From: DATKEG01 sp035544515
GTDB lineage: Bacteria; Acidobacteriota; Vicinamibacteria; Fen-336
Assembly: GCA_035544515.1 (NCBI GenBank)
Contig: DATKEG010000184.1
Span: 1 to 60,558, forward strand
Reading direction: 5' to 3'
Length of the DNA stretch: 60,558 bases
Below are positions 42,082-50,667 of the stretch, in pieces. Position numbers and translations under genes: made by a program. Numbering within the stretch: position 1 is the first letter of the stretch; every line of letters begins with the position of its first letter. The notes under the pieces are model-generated. The model ran no database searches. It worked only from the letters and a program-made list of their open reading frames with translations, and had not been told where the DNA came from.

Positions 42082-44820
42082 CTATCGCGCGAGCAGTCGC
42101 CGCCAGTTGAGCAGCGCGTTCCAGAGCAGCCGGTGGTCCGAGCGGTTCATGTCCCGGTGCACCGGGTTGAAGTTGAACGCGATCACGCGTCCCTGGCCCA
42201 CGGGCAGGTCGAGCAGCGCGGGCCTTCCCGCCAGCTCCGACTCGCCGCGCGCGCCGCCGCTGACCACCATGGGCTCGCCGGCGCCGCCCCACTCCAGCAC
42301 GATGGCCGTGCGGTCCTCCGGGCCGTCGAGGCACGACGTGCAGTACGCCGCCTCGAGCCATCGGCGCGGCGCGTCGTAGAGCGGCAGGTTCGTCCGGAAG
42401 ACGGACGTCTCGGCCGGGTAGCCGTGGGCCAGCGGATGGTCCGGCCGCGTGAACCGCGCGCGCAGCTCCACGCCCGGCGTGCGCACGCCGGAGACGGACG
42501 CGCGGCGCACGCCGCGCACGAGCCCGCCTTCGAGCGCCAGCGCCGTTCCGCTGCCCAGGGTCACGAGCAGGCCGCCGCCCTCCACGAAGCGCTGCAGCTC
42601 GCCCAGGCCGGCCCAGCCCGGTCCGCCCGTGATGTCGTCCGAGGCCATGGGCGTGCCGTGGCTCGGGTACTCCGGCGTGCGCGTGAAGGGCATCGGTCCC
42701 CACGCGCTCGGGATCCCGTGGATCTGCGCCTGGAGGTCGAGCCGCACCTGGCCGTACACGATCACGTCCACCCGGCCGCGAAGGCCGCCCGCGCGCACGT
42801 CCTCGTCGCGCAGGTAGACGTAGGGCACGCGCCGCTGGTCGAGCGCATAGCGGAGCCAGCCGATGCTGTCGGTGTCCGCCCAGGGCACCAGCACCCCGAT
42901 CCGCGGCAGCGGAGCCTCGTGCCGTGGCACGTCCGGCACGGGCCCCACGCCTTCGAAGTCGAGGGCCAGTTCCTCGGCGACCGCGCTCAGCGCGCCCGCC
43001 AGGCCGCCCTGGGCCGGCACGACCCACGAGCCTCGGGGATAGCGGCGTCCGGCCGCCGCGAAGGGAAGGTCGGCGACCTCCACGCGGAACGCGGCCAGGC
43101 GCGCGCGCGCGGCCAGGAGCGCTTCCTGGCCCGTGTCCGCGAGCAGGTAGGCATCCCCGCCGCCGCGCACCGAGCCCCGCGGCTGCGCGGGGCCGCCGAG
43201 CGGCGCGACGGCGACCTCCGCGATGCGCGCGTCCGACGCGGCCACGGCCGTGAGGCCGTAGTGCACGGGCAGCGACCACGAGACGTCGTCGTAGGGCAGG
43301 TGCGGCGAGTCGGCGGGAAAGCGCTGGGGCAGGAGCAGGTCCACCGCGTAGTTCCGGTAGGGCTGGTCCAGCCGGACCACGTAATCGCCGGCGGCGAAGG
43401 TCCCCTCCGCCAGCGTGAACGCCGACTCCGCGCGCGAGACCTCGATCCGCTGGTCGCGCAGGCGATTGACCATCTCGGCCACGCGCCGGCGGTCGCCCTG
43501 GTCCTGCGGCACGACGAACGCCCGCGGGGTGCCGAGGGCGCCCGCGCGCCAGGAGTTGTAGCCCTTGCGGTAGAAGTTGCGCAGGAACTCCTCCGCGTGC
43601 CCCGCCACGTGGTCGAGCGCGGCGAGGGCGGCCGTCTGCGCGTAGTTGACGTTGTCGCGCAGCGACCACGAGAACGTCCGCTGCGGCGGGGGAAGGGGCC
43701 GGTACCACTCACGGGTGAGGTCCGCCTCCTCGATCGTGCGCACGACCGTCTCCGCGGTGGCGTTCCCGAAGGTCTCGTAGCCGCGTCCGATCGCGTTGTG
43801 GTTCATGGCCACCGAGTCGAGGTAGTGGTGGCCGAACCCCTCGCCGAAGCTCCAGGTCGCCACTCCCGGCATGCCCAGGGCGGTGAGCGCCCTCACCTCG
43901 TGCAGGCTCATCTCCAGGAACTCGGCGGTGACGATCGGGTCGAGGTTCGGGTTGTACGGACCGGTTCCGTTCCAGGTGTGCAGGAGCGGGATGGCCTCGT
44001 GCAGGTCGTGCACCACGACGGGATGCCACTCGTGGAACACCCGCGCCACCGCGCGCGTGGCCGCGAAAGCGAGCTGGTGCGCGTCGCGGTTGACGTCCAC
44101 GAACACGTATTTCCCCCAATACGGCGGCGACTGGCGGGGGAGGGCGCCGTAGTCCGCGCGGCCCTTGAGGTAGCGGTAGTACCAATCCACCATCTTGTCG
44201 CGGCCGTCCGGCTCGGAGACGGGGTTGACCAGGACGACCAGCCGCTCGCGGATGCGGCGGATCATCGGCTGCTCGGAGACGGCCAGCCGGTAGGCCAGCT
44301 CCATCGCCATCTCCGCGCTGCCCGTCTCGTCGGCATGCAGGGAGGCGTTGAAGTAGTAGATCGGCCGCGCGGCCGCCACGAGCGCCTCCGCCTGCTCCGG
44401 CGTGCAGCGGCGCGGGTCCGCGAGCGTGGCGGTGGCGGCCCGGAGACGGTCCAGGTCGCGGATCCCGGCCTCGTCCGCGATGGCCGCCATCACGATCTCG
44501 CGCCCCTCCTCGCTGCGGCCGACGGACTGCACGCGCACCCGCGGCGAGGCGCGGGCCAGCTCGCGGAAGTACCCTTGTATGCGCCCCGCGTGCGTGAGCT
44601 CGCCCGCGGCGCCGGCCACGTGCCCGAGGTAGCGCGTGGGAGAGGGCACCGTGGATGACGCGGGGACGTAGGCCACCCAGGGGCTCACGAAGCGCGGGTC
44701 GGTGGTGAACCGCGCGATCGCTTCCAGGGACCCCGCTTCCGGCGTGTCGGGGGCGAAGCGGGCCGGCGCCGCCCCGGTCAGCGCGAAGCCGGCGAGCGCC
44801 GCGGCCAGCCCGGCGCGCAA
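42082..44820 (-). CDS. Secreted M14 zinc carboxypeptidase-like protein
   Basis: 912 residues with a signal peptide (cut near residue 20). The M14 zinc site is NASLHADETGS (HxxE) and VVVHDLHEAIPL supplies the third ligand; VNPVSEPDGRDKMVDWYYRY and YVFVDVNRDAHQL fit the large M14 family of acidobacteria. The C-terminal half (from about 440) has a class-I glutamine-amidotransferase-like fold pattern (GGPGWAGLGELQRFVEGGGLLVTLGSGTAL). It probably trims peptides outside the cytoplasm. It is last in a minus-strand operon after the small membrane protein and the crotonase genes. Confidence 0.85.
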   Translation of the reverse strand: MRAGLAAALAGFALTGAAPARFAPDTPEAGSLEAIARFTTDPRFVSPWVAYVPASSTVPSPTRYLGHVAGAAGELTHAGRIQGYFRELARASPRVRVQSVGRSEEGREIVMAAIADEAGIRDLDRLRAATATLADPRRCTPEQAEALVAAARPIYYFNASLHADETGSAEMAMELAYRLAVSEQPMIRRIRERLVVLVNPVSEPDGRDKMVDWYYRYLKGRADYGALPRQSPPYWGKYVFVDVNRDAHQLAFAATRAVARVFHEWHPVVVHDLHEAIPLLHTWNGTGPYNPNLDPIVTAEFLEMSLHEVRALTALGMPGVATWSFGEGFGHHYLDSVAMNHNAIGRGYETFGNATAETVVRTIEEADLTREWYRPLPPPQRTFSWSLRDNVNYAQTAALAALDHVAGHAEEFLRNFYRKGYNSWRAGALGTPRAFVVPQDQGDRRRVAEMVNRLRDQRIEVSRAESAFTLAEGTFAAGDYVVRLDQPYRNYAVDLLLPQRFPADSPHLPYDDVSWSLPVHYGLTAVAASDARIAEVAVAPLGGPAQPRGSVRGGGDAYLLADTGQEALLAARARLAAFRVEVADLPFAAAGRRYPRGSWVVPAQGGLAGALSAVAEELALDFEGVGPVPDVPRHEAPLPRIGVLVPWADTDSIGWLRYALDQRRVPYVYLRDEDVRAGGLRGRVDVIVYGQVRLDLQAQIHGIPSAWGPMPFTRTPEYPSHGTPMASDDITGGPGWAGLGELQRFVEGGGLLVTLGSGTALALEGGLVRGVRRASVSGVRTPGVELRARFTRPDHPLAHGYPAETSVFRTNLPLYDAPRRWLEAAYCTSCLDGPEDRTAIVLEWGGAGEPMVVSGGARGESELAGRPALLDLPVGQGRVIAFNFNPVHRDMNRSDHRLLWNALLNWRRLLAR

Positions 44821-44825
44821 GCGGC

Positions 44826-45038
44826 CTACCGGCCCTGGGGGAAGAAGGCGAGGAGCAGGCCGATGAACCCGCCGATCGCCGCCGCGTACCGGCCGAGCTC
44901 GAGCTTTCCCGCCTCGTACTGCACGTAGTCGCCGAGCTCGACACCGGGCGGCACGGGAGGGAGCGAGGAGAGCTGTGACGAGCAGTAGAGGAAACCAAGC
45001 ACCCCGGCGGCCAGGAGCGCGAGCCCGAGCATGCGCAT
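44826..45038 (-). CDS. Small two-helix membrane protein (70 residues)
   Basis: ATG 45038 follows AGGAGGGTCGC and encodes MRMLGLALLAAGVLGFLYCSS, a soluble loop LPPVPPGVELGDYVQYEAGKLE, and a second helix ending FFPQGR. It sits 13 bases after the enoyl-CoA hydratase stop and 5 bases before the M14 gene start, so it is an operon member. Function unknown. Confidence 0.7.
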   Translation of the reverse strand: MRMLGLALLAAGVLGFLYCSSQLSSLPPVPPGVELGDYVQYEAGKLELGRYAAAIGGFIGLLLAFFPQGR

Positions 45039-45051
45039 GCGACCCTCCTTC

Positions 45052-45822
45052 TCAGTCCCCGGTGAACGCGGGTCTCCGTTTCTCGAGGAAGGCGGACGTG
45101 CCCTCCTCCTTGTCGCGCGACTCGAAGGTGATGGCCTGGGCGGCGGACTCGTAGAGCAGCCCCGCGGCCAGCGGCATCTGCTGCGAGGCGTTGAGGGCGG
45201 CCTTGGCCAGCCGCACCGCCAGGGGGCCCAGGGCCAGCACGTCGTCCGCGAGGGTCCGCGCGGCCTGGGCCAGCTCGGCGCGGGGAACGACCCGGCCGAC
45301 CAGGCCGTACGCGAGCGCCTGCCGGGCATCCCAGCGGGCTCCGGCCAGGATCATCTCCTTGGCCCGGCCCAATCCCACCACGCGGGGCAGCCGCTGCGTG
45401 CCGCCCGCGCCCGGGATGATGCCCAGCGACGGCTCCGGCAGGCCGAACACGGCGTTCTCGGCCGCGATCCGCAGGTCGCAGGCCAGGGCCAGCTCGCACC
45501 CGCCCCCGAGGGCGTAGCCGTTGACCGCGGCGATGGTCACCGCTTCGTGCGCTTCGACCGCGGACATGAGGCGCGAGTTGATCGAAGCCAGGGCGTCGTC
45601 GCGGCGGCGGCGGCGGATGGCGCCGATGTCGGCGCCGGATACGAAGGCCTTGTCGCCCGCGCCCGTGACGATCAGCACCGTGCACCGCGCGGCGCGGACC
45701 TCTTCCAGCGCGCGATGGCACGCCTCGACCGTGGCCCCGTCCAGCGCGTTGCGCACCTGGGGACGGTTGACGGTGAGGGTGGCCACCCGCCCGTCGAGCG
45801 AGAGGACCACTCCGCTGGCCAC
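45052..45822 (-). CDS. Enoyl-CoA hydratase/isomerase (crotonase family)
   Basis: 256 residues. Crotonase landmarks: NRPQVRNALDG, FVSGADIGAI (oxyanion hole), VNGYALGGGCELALACDLRIA, and FGLPEPSLGIIPGAGGTQRLPR, which carries both catalytic Glu residues of hydratases. It hydrates 2-enoyl-CoA to 3-hydroxyacyl-CoA, in step with the upstream dehydrogenase gene whose stop is 3 bases away. Confidence 0.92.
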   Translation of the reverse strand: MASGVVLSLDGRVATLTVNRPQVRNALDGATVEACHRALEEVRAARCTVLIVTGAGDKAFVSGADIGAIRRRRRDDALASINSRLMSAVEAHEAVTIAAVNGYALGGGCELALACDLRIAAENAVFGLPEPSLGIIPGAGGTQRLPRVVGLGRAKEMILAGARWDARQALAYGLVGRVVPRAELAQAARTLADDVLALGPLAVRLAKAALNASQQMPLAAGLLYESAAQAITFESRDKEEGTSAFLEKRRPAFTGD

Positions 45823-45825
45823 GTG

Positions 45826-46686
45826 CTACCTCTTCTCGCGGTAGTCGTAGACGCCGCGCGCGACCTTGCGGCCGAGGCGGCCGGCCTTGACGTGCTGCAC
45901 GAGCAGGGGCGCCGGCTTGTATTTCTCGCCCAGGCTCCGGTGCAGGAACTCCAGCACGGCCAGGCGGGTGTCGAGCCCCACCAGGTCCACCAGCTCGAAC
46001 GGACCCATGGGGTGGTTGAGGCCGAGCTTGAGCGCCTTGTCGATGTCCTCCGCGCTGGCCACGCCGGCCTCCAGCATGAGGAAGGCCTCGTTACCGATGA
46101 GCGCGTTGATGCGCGAGGTGATGAAGCCGGGGGACTCCCGCACCAGCACCGTCTCCTTGCCCATGCGGCGCGCGACCTCCGTGGTGGCGTGCACGGCGGT
46201 GTCGCCGGTCTCCAGGGCACGCACGATCTCGACCAGCTTCATCTTGGGCACGGGATTGAAGAAGTGCATCCCCAGCACGCGCTCGGGCCGGCGAGTGGCG
46301 GCCGCGATCTCCGTGACGGAGAGGGCGGAGGTGTTGGAGGCCAGGATCACGTCCTCGTCCGTGAACCGGTCGAGCGCCTCGAAGATCCGCATCTTGAGCG
46401 CGATCTCCTCCGGCACCGCTTCCACGACGAAGTCCGCTTCCGCCACCGCGCGCTGCAGGTCCCGCTCCGGAACCACCCGCTCCAGCGCGTCGCGGGCCTG
46501 TTCGGGGGACACCTTGGCGCGGTTGACGGCGTCCTCGAGGTCCTGCCGGATCTGCGCGATCGCGCGGTCGAGGGCCTCGGCCGAGGCGTCGTGGAGGACG
46601 GCGCGAAAGGCGCCCAGCGCGGCCGCGTAGGCGATGCCGCGCCCCATCAAGCCCGATCCCACGACCGCGATCGTCTGGATGTCCAT
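45826..46686 (-). CDS. 3-hydroxyacyl-CoA (3-hydroxybutyryl-CoA) dehydrogenase
   Basis: 286 residues. NAD site IAVVGSGLMGRGIAYAAA, then DFVVEAVPEEIALKMRIFEAL, ILASNTSALSVTEIA, the catalytic His in VLGMHFFNPVPKMKLVEIV, and NHPMGPFELVDLVGLD near the end. Single-domain size and ending fit the Hbd type acting on short 3-hydroxyacyl-CoA. It is first in the operon hbd-like, crotonase, 70-residue membrane protein, M14 peptidase. ATG 46686 is preferred over an upstream in-frame ATG at 46785 because the dinucleotide motif starts at once. Confidence 0.92.
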   Translation of the reverse strand: MDIQTIAVVGSGLMGRGIAYAAALGAFRAVLHDASAEALDRAIAQIRQDLEDAVNRAKVSPEQARDALERVVPERDLQRAVAEADFVVEAVPEEIALKMRIFEALDRFTDEDVILASNTSALSVTEIAAATRRPERVLGMHFFNPVPKMKLVEIVRALETGDTAVHATTEVARRMGKETVLVRESPGFITSRINALIGNEAFLMLEAGVASAEDIDKALKLGLNHPMGPFELVDLVGLDTRLAVLEFLHRSLGEKYKPAPLLVQHVKAGRLGRKVARGVYDYREKR

Positions 46687-46747
46687 CGCTCGGGCCCCGA
46701 ACCGCGGGGATGGTAGCACAGCGACGCGCGGCGGCTTCCCGCGGCGT

Positions 46748-46776
46748 TTGACCGGGGTGGCTAGAGACGGTACGTT
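46748..46776 (+). promoter_or_regulatory. Sigma70-type promoter of the PAS-GGDEF-EAL gene, leaderless
   Basis: TTGACC (46748-46753), exactly 17 bases, then TACGTT (46771-46776). The ATG at 46785 is 8 bases on, so the mRNA would begin at the start codon. Confidence 0.6.
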
Positions 46777-46784
46777 TCCCGTCA

Positions 46785-48572
46785 ATGCCCGCGGCAGGGG
46801 ACGGGAGCATGGACCTCGGCGGGCAGCTCGAGACCCTCGCGCGGGAGCTCCAGAAGTGCCGGGAGTCCTGGGGGCAGCTCCGCCTTCGCGAAGAGCGCTA
46901 TGCGCTGGCCCTGCAGGGCTCGGGCGACGGCCTCTGGGACTGGGACCTCGCGGCCGAGCGGGTGCATCTCTGCGCGCGTTTCCGCGCCCTGGTCCACGAG
47001 GAGGAGGCGGCGGCCGAGGAGCCGCTGCGCGCCTGGTTCGACCGCTTGCACCCCGAAGACCTGGTCGCGCTCCAGGCCGACCTCGCCGCCCATCTCGAGG
47101 GCCGCACGCCGACGTTCGAGAACGAGCACCGCGTTCTGCGCAAGGACGGGAGCGATCGCTGGGTGCTCGCGCGCGGCGTGGCCGTTCTCGACGGCGAGGG
47201 ACGGCCCCGGCGGCTGGCCGGGACGCTCTCGGACGTCACCGCGCGCAAGAAGGCCGAGGAGCTGCTGCTCTACCAGGCCGTGCACGACGTGCTCACGGGG
47301 CTGCCCAACCGCGCGGCCTTCCTCGAACGCCTGGAGCGCTCGGTCGCGCGCTGCCGGTTCAACCCGGACTACCGCTTCGCGGTCTTCTTCCTGGACCTCG
47401 ACCGCTTCAAGCTCGTCAACGACAGCCTGGGCCACCTCAGCGGCGACCAGCTCCTGGTCGCGGTCGCCCGCCGCCTGGTGGGCTGCCTGCGGCCCGGCGA
47501 CATGGTCGCCCATGCGGGCGGCGACGAGTTCACCCTGCTCGTGGACCACATCGACGCGCCGCTCGACGCGAGCTACGTGGCCCGGCGCGTCCAGAAGAGC
47601 CTGAGCACGCCCTTCGACCTCGGCGGGCAGGAGGTGTTCGTCAGCGCCAGCATGGGCATCGCGCTCAGCGGCTCCCATGCGCGGCCGCACGAGATGCTGC
47701 GCGACGCGGACACGGCCATGTATCGCGCGAAGTCGCGTGGCGCGGGCGGCTACGAGCTGTTCGATCGCGAGATGCAGGCCCAGTCGCTGAGCCGCCTGCA
47801 GCTCGAGACCGACCTCCGGCGGGCCCTCGACCGCGAGGAGTTCCGCCTGCACTACCAGCCCATCGTGTCGCTGCGCACGGGCCTGATCACCGGGTTCGAG
47901 GCGCTGTTGCGCTGGCAGCATCCCGAGCGCGGGCTGCTCTTCCCGGGCGCCTTCCTCTCCGTGGCCGAGGAGACCGGCCTGATCCTCGGCATCTCGGAAT
48001 GGGTCATGCGCCTGTGCTGCGCGCAGGTCCTCGAGTGGAAGGGGCGCCATCCGCAAGAGCCGCCCCTGACCATGAGCATGAACATGACCAGCCAGAGCTT
48101 CACGCGCTCGGACGTGGAGCGGCTGGTCAGCGAGACCCTGGCCCGGTCCGGCCTGGACGGACGCCACCTCCAGCTCGAGATCACGGAGAGCGTGTTCATG
48201 GAGGACCTCGACGCGGTGGTGGCGGTGCTGGTCGCCCTCAAGGGCCGCGAGGTCGAGTTCCATATCGACGACTTCGGCACCGGGTACTCGTCGCTGAGCT
48301 ACCTGCACCGGCTGCCCACCGAGGTGCTGAAGATCGACCGCTCCTTCGTCGGGCGCATGGGCCAGGCGGGCGACGACGGCGTGATCGTCCGCACGATCGT
48401 GGAGCTGGCCCACAACCTGGGCCGGCGCGTGATCGCCGAAGGCGTGGAGACGGCGGAGCAGCTCGCGCGCCTGCGCGCGCTGGGTTGCGAGCACGCGCAG
48501 GGTTTCTTCTTCGCGCGCGCCCTCCCCTCCGCCGAGGCCGAGGCGCTCCTCCTCTCGCGGCCGCGCTGGTAG
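46785..48572 (+). CDS. PAS-GGDEF-EAL cyclic di-GMP enzyme
   Basis: 595 residues, cytosolic. Residues about 36-150 form a PAS domain (RYALALQGSGDGLWDWDL...RLAGTLSDVTARKKAEE). The diguanylate cyclase domain has an intact AGGDEF motif (about 243) and DLDRFKLVNDSLGH. The phosphodiesterase domain has FEALLRW, ITESVFMEDL, HIDDFGTGYSSLSYLHRLPTEVLKIDRSFVG and IAEGVETAEQ, all catalytic residues kept. It can in principle both make and break c-di-GMP under PAS control. It is convergent with the tandem PilZ gene. Confidence 0.95.
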   Translation: MPAAGDGSMDLGGQLETLARELQKCRESWGQLRLREERYALALQGSGDGLWDWDLAAERVHLCARFRALVHEEEAAAEEPLRAWFDRLHPEDLVALQADLAAHLEGRTPTFENEHRVLRKDGSDRWVLARGVAVLDGEGRPRRLAGTLSDVTARKKAEELLLYQAVHDVLTGLPNRAAFLERLERSVARCRFNPDYRFAVFFLDLDRFKLVNDSLGHLSGDQLLVAVARRLVGCLRPGDMVAHAGGDEFTLLVDHIDAPLDASYVARRVQKSLSTPFDLGGQEVFVSASMGIALSGSHARPHEMLRDADTAMYRAKSRGAGGYELFDREMQAQSLSRLQLETDLRRALDREEFRLHYQPIVSLRTGLITGFEALLRWQHPERGLLFPGAFLSVAEETGLILGISEWVMRLCCAQVLEWKGRHPQEPPLTMSMNMTSQSFTRSDVERLVSETLARSGLDGRHLQLEITESVFMEDLDAVVAVLVALKGREVEFHIDDFGTGYSSLSYLHRLPTEVLKIDRSFVGRMGQAGDDGVIVRTIVELAHNLGRRVIAEGVETAEQLARLRALGCEHAQGFFFARALPSAEAEALLLSRPRW

Positions 48573-48591
48573 GGCCGGGGGCAGGCGAGGG

Positions 48592-49272
48592 CTACGGGGC
48601 CGGACTCCCCGTGAGCGTGCTCAGGAAGCGTTCGAGGCGCTGGCGGTCCGCGTCGGCCAACTCCACGAACTCCACGCCGATGCGGTAGCGCCGCGGCCCG
48701 CCGCCCTCCTCCAGGCAGGAGGCCACGCGACCCGCGAAGGCCACCCGTCCGCCACCCGGCGGCTGGAAGTACATGTCGTACACGCGCTCCCGTTCGAGGC
48801 CGCGGTCCGCCTCGATGAGCATCCCGCTGAGGCTGATCAAACGCACGCGGTAGCTCTCCAGGCCGTCGAGCACGGCCTTGCCCGCCGCCTCGACCTCCAG
48901 GCGCAGCCCGGCCAGGCGGTACTCCTCCACGATGCGGTTGTCGCCGATGAACTCGATGAGGCCCTGCGCCTTCTCGTCCATCACGCCGGTGAACCTGAGC
49001 CCGGCCGAATATTGCGGCGCGTCCCCTCCCTTCGCCTTGCCGATGCCGCTCAGCACGGACCAGACCACGACGCCCGGCATGGCGATGAAGCGGTCCCCCA
49101 TATCGAGCTTCAGGGTGTACTCCGCGCCGATGTCGAGGCGGCGGTCGGCGCGGATGGCCACCCCGCCGAGGCTCAGGTTGAGCACCTCGACCTCCGAGGC
49201 GAACACGAGGTGGCCACCCAGGTCCTCCACCGTGAAGCGCGGGTGGCGGCGGCTGCGCTCCCGCTCGGTCAC
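48592..49272 (-). CDS. Protein with two PilZ domains
   Basis: 226 residues. PilZ 1 begins RSRRHPRFTVEDL and continues VLNLSLGGVAIRADRRLDIGAEYTLKL; PilZ 2 is less canonical (ESYRVRLISLSGMLIEADRGLERERVYDMYFQP ... YRIGVEFVEL). Only the first has an RxxxR-type c-di-GMP binding start. It overlaps the 8-TM gene by 4 bases (ATGA), so binding of c-di-GMP here may be read out through that membrane partner. Confidence 0.85.
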   Translation of the reverse strand: MTERERSRRHPRFTVEDLGGHLVFASEVEVLNLSLGGVAIRADRRLDIGAEYTLKLDMGDRFIAMPGVVVWSVLSGIGKAKGGDAPQYSAGLRFTGVMDEKAQGLIEFIGDNRIVEEYRLAGLRLEVEAAGKAVLDGLESYRVRLISLSGMLIEADRGLERERVYDMYFQPPGGGRVAFAGRVASCLEEGGGPRRYRIGVEFVELADADRQRLERFLSTLTGSPAP

Positions 49273-50087
49273 GACTTCAGCAGCTCGTGCTGGTGGAGGA
49301 CCCCGTAGGCGGTCAGGGCGTAGGAGAGGATGTACATGGCGTGGATGAGCGGGTCCACGTCCTGCCGGCCCAGCGTGGGCAGGTAGGCGAAGAGGATGTC
49401 GCCGACGCTGAGGAAGAGGAAACCCGCCAAAAGGGCCGCCCAGATCTTCCAGGCCGCGCCACCGCGCATGGCCAGCGTCATGCGCATGAGCAGCGCGGTC
49501 GGGATGAGGAGCACGAAGTCCAGCAGCGGATAGGAGACGTTGAGGAGCTTCTCGAGCCCGCTCGACGGCCCCAGCACCACCGGGCGCAGGACGAAATAGC
49601 CGACGACGGCGCAGCCCGCCGCCACCGCGCCCGCCAGGGCCCAGCGCGCGCGCGCGGTTCCCACCGGGTATCCCGCCTCCTGGTAGCCGCGGATGAACGC
49701 GAACAGGGCGGCCACGAAGAGGGGGTAGGCGAGCATGAAGAGCACGTCGGCCAGCGACGGGAAAGGCGGATCCTGGTTCCAGACGAGCTGGTAGGGCGCG
49801 TAGCTGAGCTGGGCCAGGAAGAAGGCCACGCTGCCCGCCGCCAGCATCTGCCAGGCGGGACGCACCGGGTTGCCGGGCTCGAAGGCACGCGCGTTCCTCC
49901 AGGCGAACACGGCCGCCAGCAGCAGGAAGGCGAGCTTGCCGAGCGCGCCCACGACCTGCAGCGCGTGCGGCGTCAGCAACGTACGGTACAGGCCGCCGTC
50001 GGGGACGACGGCCTTGGCCGCGAACAGCGCCGCCGCCGCCGCGGCCACGGGCAGGACAGCCCGGCCGAGCCAGGCGGCCGGTCTCAC
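49269..50087 (-). CDS. Eight-helix membrane protein of a c-di-GMP-linked operon
   Basis: 272 residues with eight evenly spaced hydrophobic helices and short loops; conserved-looking pieces include PFPSLADVLFMLAYPLFVAAL and FLSVGDILFAYL. The pattern is that of membrane sensor modules that precede GGDEF domains in other proteins, here encoded alone. It overlaps the genes on both sides (4 bases each), so the small protein, this protein and the PilZ protein are made together. Function unknown. Confidence 0.7.
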   Translation of the reverse strand: MRPAAWLGRAVLPVAAAAAALFAAKAVVPDGGLYRTLLTPHALQVVGALGKLAFLLLAAVFAWRNARAFEPGNPVRPAWQMLAAGSVAFFLAQLSYAPYQLVWNQDPPFPSLADVLFMLAYPLFVAALFAFIRGYQEAGYPVGTARARWALAGAVAAGCAVVGYFVLRPVVLGPSSGLEKLLNVSYPLLDFVLLIPTALLMRMTLAMRGGAAWKIWAALLAGFLFLSVGDILFAYLPTLGRQDVDPLIHAMYILSYALTAYGVLHQHELLKS

Positions 50088-50353
50088 GACGCCGCCTGCG
50101 CCTCGATCGCGCGCCGCAGCTCGGCGACCACGGTGGCCGACTTCTCGCGTCCGACGAACACGTTCAGCCCCGAACCCACCTTGCCGATGAGGGCCTCCGC
50201 CTGTGAGGGCTGCATGCGGTCGCCGACGATGCCCAGTTTCTGGCAGTGCGCCTGGGCCGCGGAGCGGGCCATGGTCTCGCCCAGATAGGGCGCGACCACG
50301 CGCACGATGGTCTGGACGACGTCACTCGTGTTCAGGGCGGGCGACGCGGCCAT
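50084..50353 (-). CDS. Small conserved-looking cytosolic protein, first gene of the PilZ operon
   Basis: 89 residues: SDVVQTIVRVVAPYLGETMARSAAQAHCQKLG, then SQAEALIGKVGSGLNVFVGREKSATVVAELRRAIEA. Mostly helical, one Cys, no membrane segment. I recall similar small proteins in acidobacteria without a function. ATG 50353 has GAGG five bases upstream and a TAGACT hexamer at 50387-50382. It overlaps the next gene by 4 bases. Confidence 0.65.
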   Translation of the reverse strand: MAASPALNTSDVVQTIVRVVAPYLGETMARSAAQAHCQKLGIVGDRMQPSQAEALIGKVGSGLNVFVGREKSATVVAELRRAIEAQAAS

Positions 50354-50417
50354 GGAAACCTCGGAGGGGAAGACCGCGCGGAGTCTAGCACAGGCCCCGC
50401 AGCGGTCCTCGGACTGC

Positions 50418-50423
50418 TAAGAT
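50418..50423 (+). promoter_or_regulatory. -10 hexamer TAAGAT for the selenoprotein gene, leaderless type
   Basis: TAAGAT ends 7 bases before ATG 50431, without a Shine-Dalgarno site, the same spacing as at other first genes here. Confidence 0.5.
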
Positions 50424-50430
50424 TCCCGTG

Positions 50431-50667
50431 ATGCCGGCCACGACCGCCAGGCGTATCGTCATATACGGCAAGGACACCTGACCCTACACCACGTCGGCCC
50501 GGGAGGCCTACGCCGGCCGTGGCTACGACGTGGACTACCGCAACGTGAAGAAGTCCGCGGCCGACCTGCAGGAGATGCTGGGCCTGGTCGACGGCACCCG
50601 CCAGGTGCCCGTGCTGGTGGAGGATGGCCGGGTCGCCGTCGGGTTCGGCGGCACCTGAGGCGTGTAG
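50431..50667 (+). CDS. UXX-star selenoprotein, glutaredoxin-like, two Sec (UGA) codons
   Basis: 78 codons read as MPATTARRIVIYGKDT-U-PYT... to VGFGGT-U-GV-stop. Codon 17 (TGA 50479-50481) takes the place of the first Cys of a glutaredoxin CPYC site (UPYT), and codon 76 (TGA 50656-50658) is Sec three codons before TAG, the U-x-x-stop that names the UXX-star family. The thioredoxin-fold cis-proline is QVPVLVE (Pro60). Translation ignoring both TGAs stays in one frame with glutaredoxin-like sequence throughout, so these are not random stops. Hairpins follow both UGAs. Role: a thiol/selenol redox protein, partner unknown. selA-D genes are not in the window. If Sec is not inserted, only 16 residues would be made. 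Confidence 0.88.
50489..50522 (+). promoter_or_regulatory. SECIS-like hairpin after the first UGA
   Basis: The core is GGCC (50496-50499), loop CGGGA, GGCC (50505-50508); the loop begins 18 bases after TGA 50481. An alternative longer fold pairs CCACG (50489-50493) with CGTGG (50518-50522). The second position of the loop is G, as bacterial SECIS elements usually have a G in the first two loop bases. Confidence 0.65.

Noticed and set aside
50479..50481. TGA in the glutaredoxin-like frame as a nonsense mutation (pseudogene)
   Set aside because: A second TGA occurs at the exact UXX-star position, sequence stays family-like throughout, and both TGAs have matching downstream hairpins.
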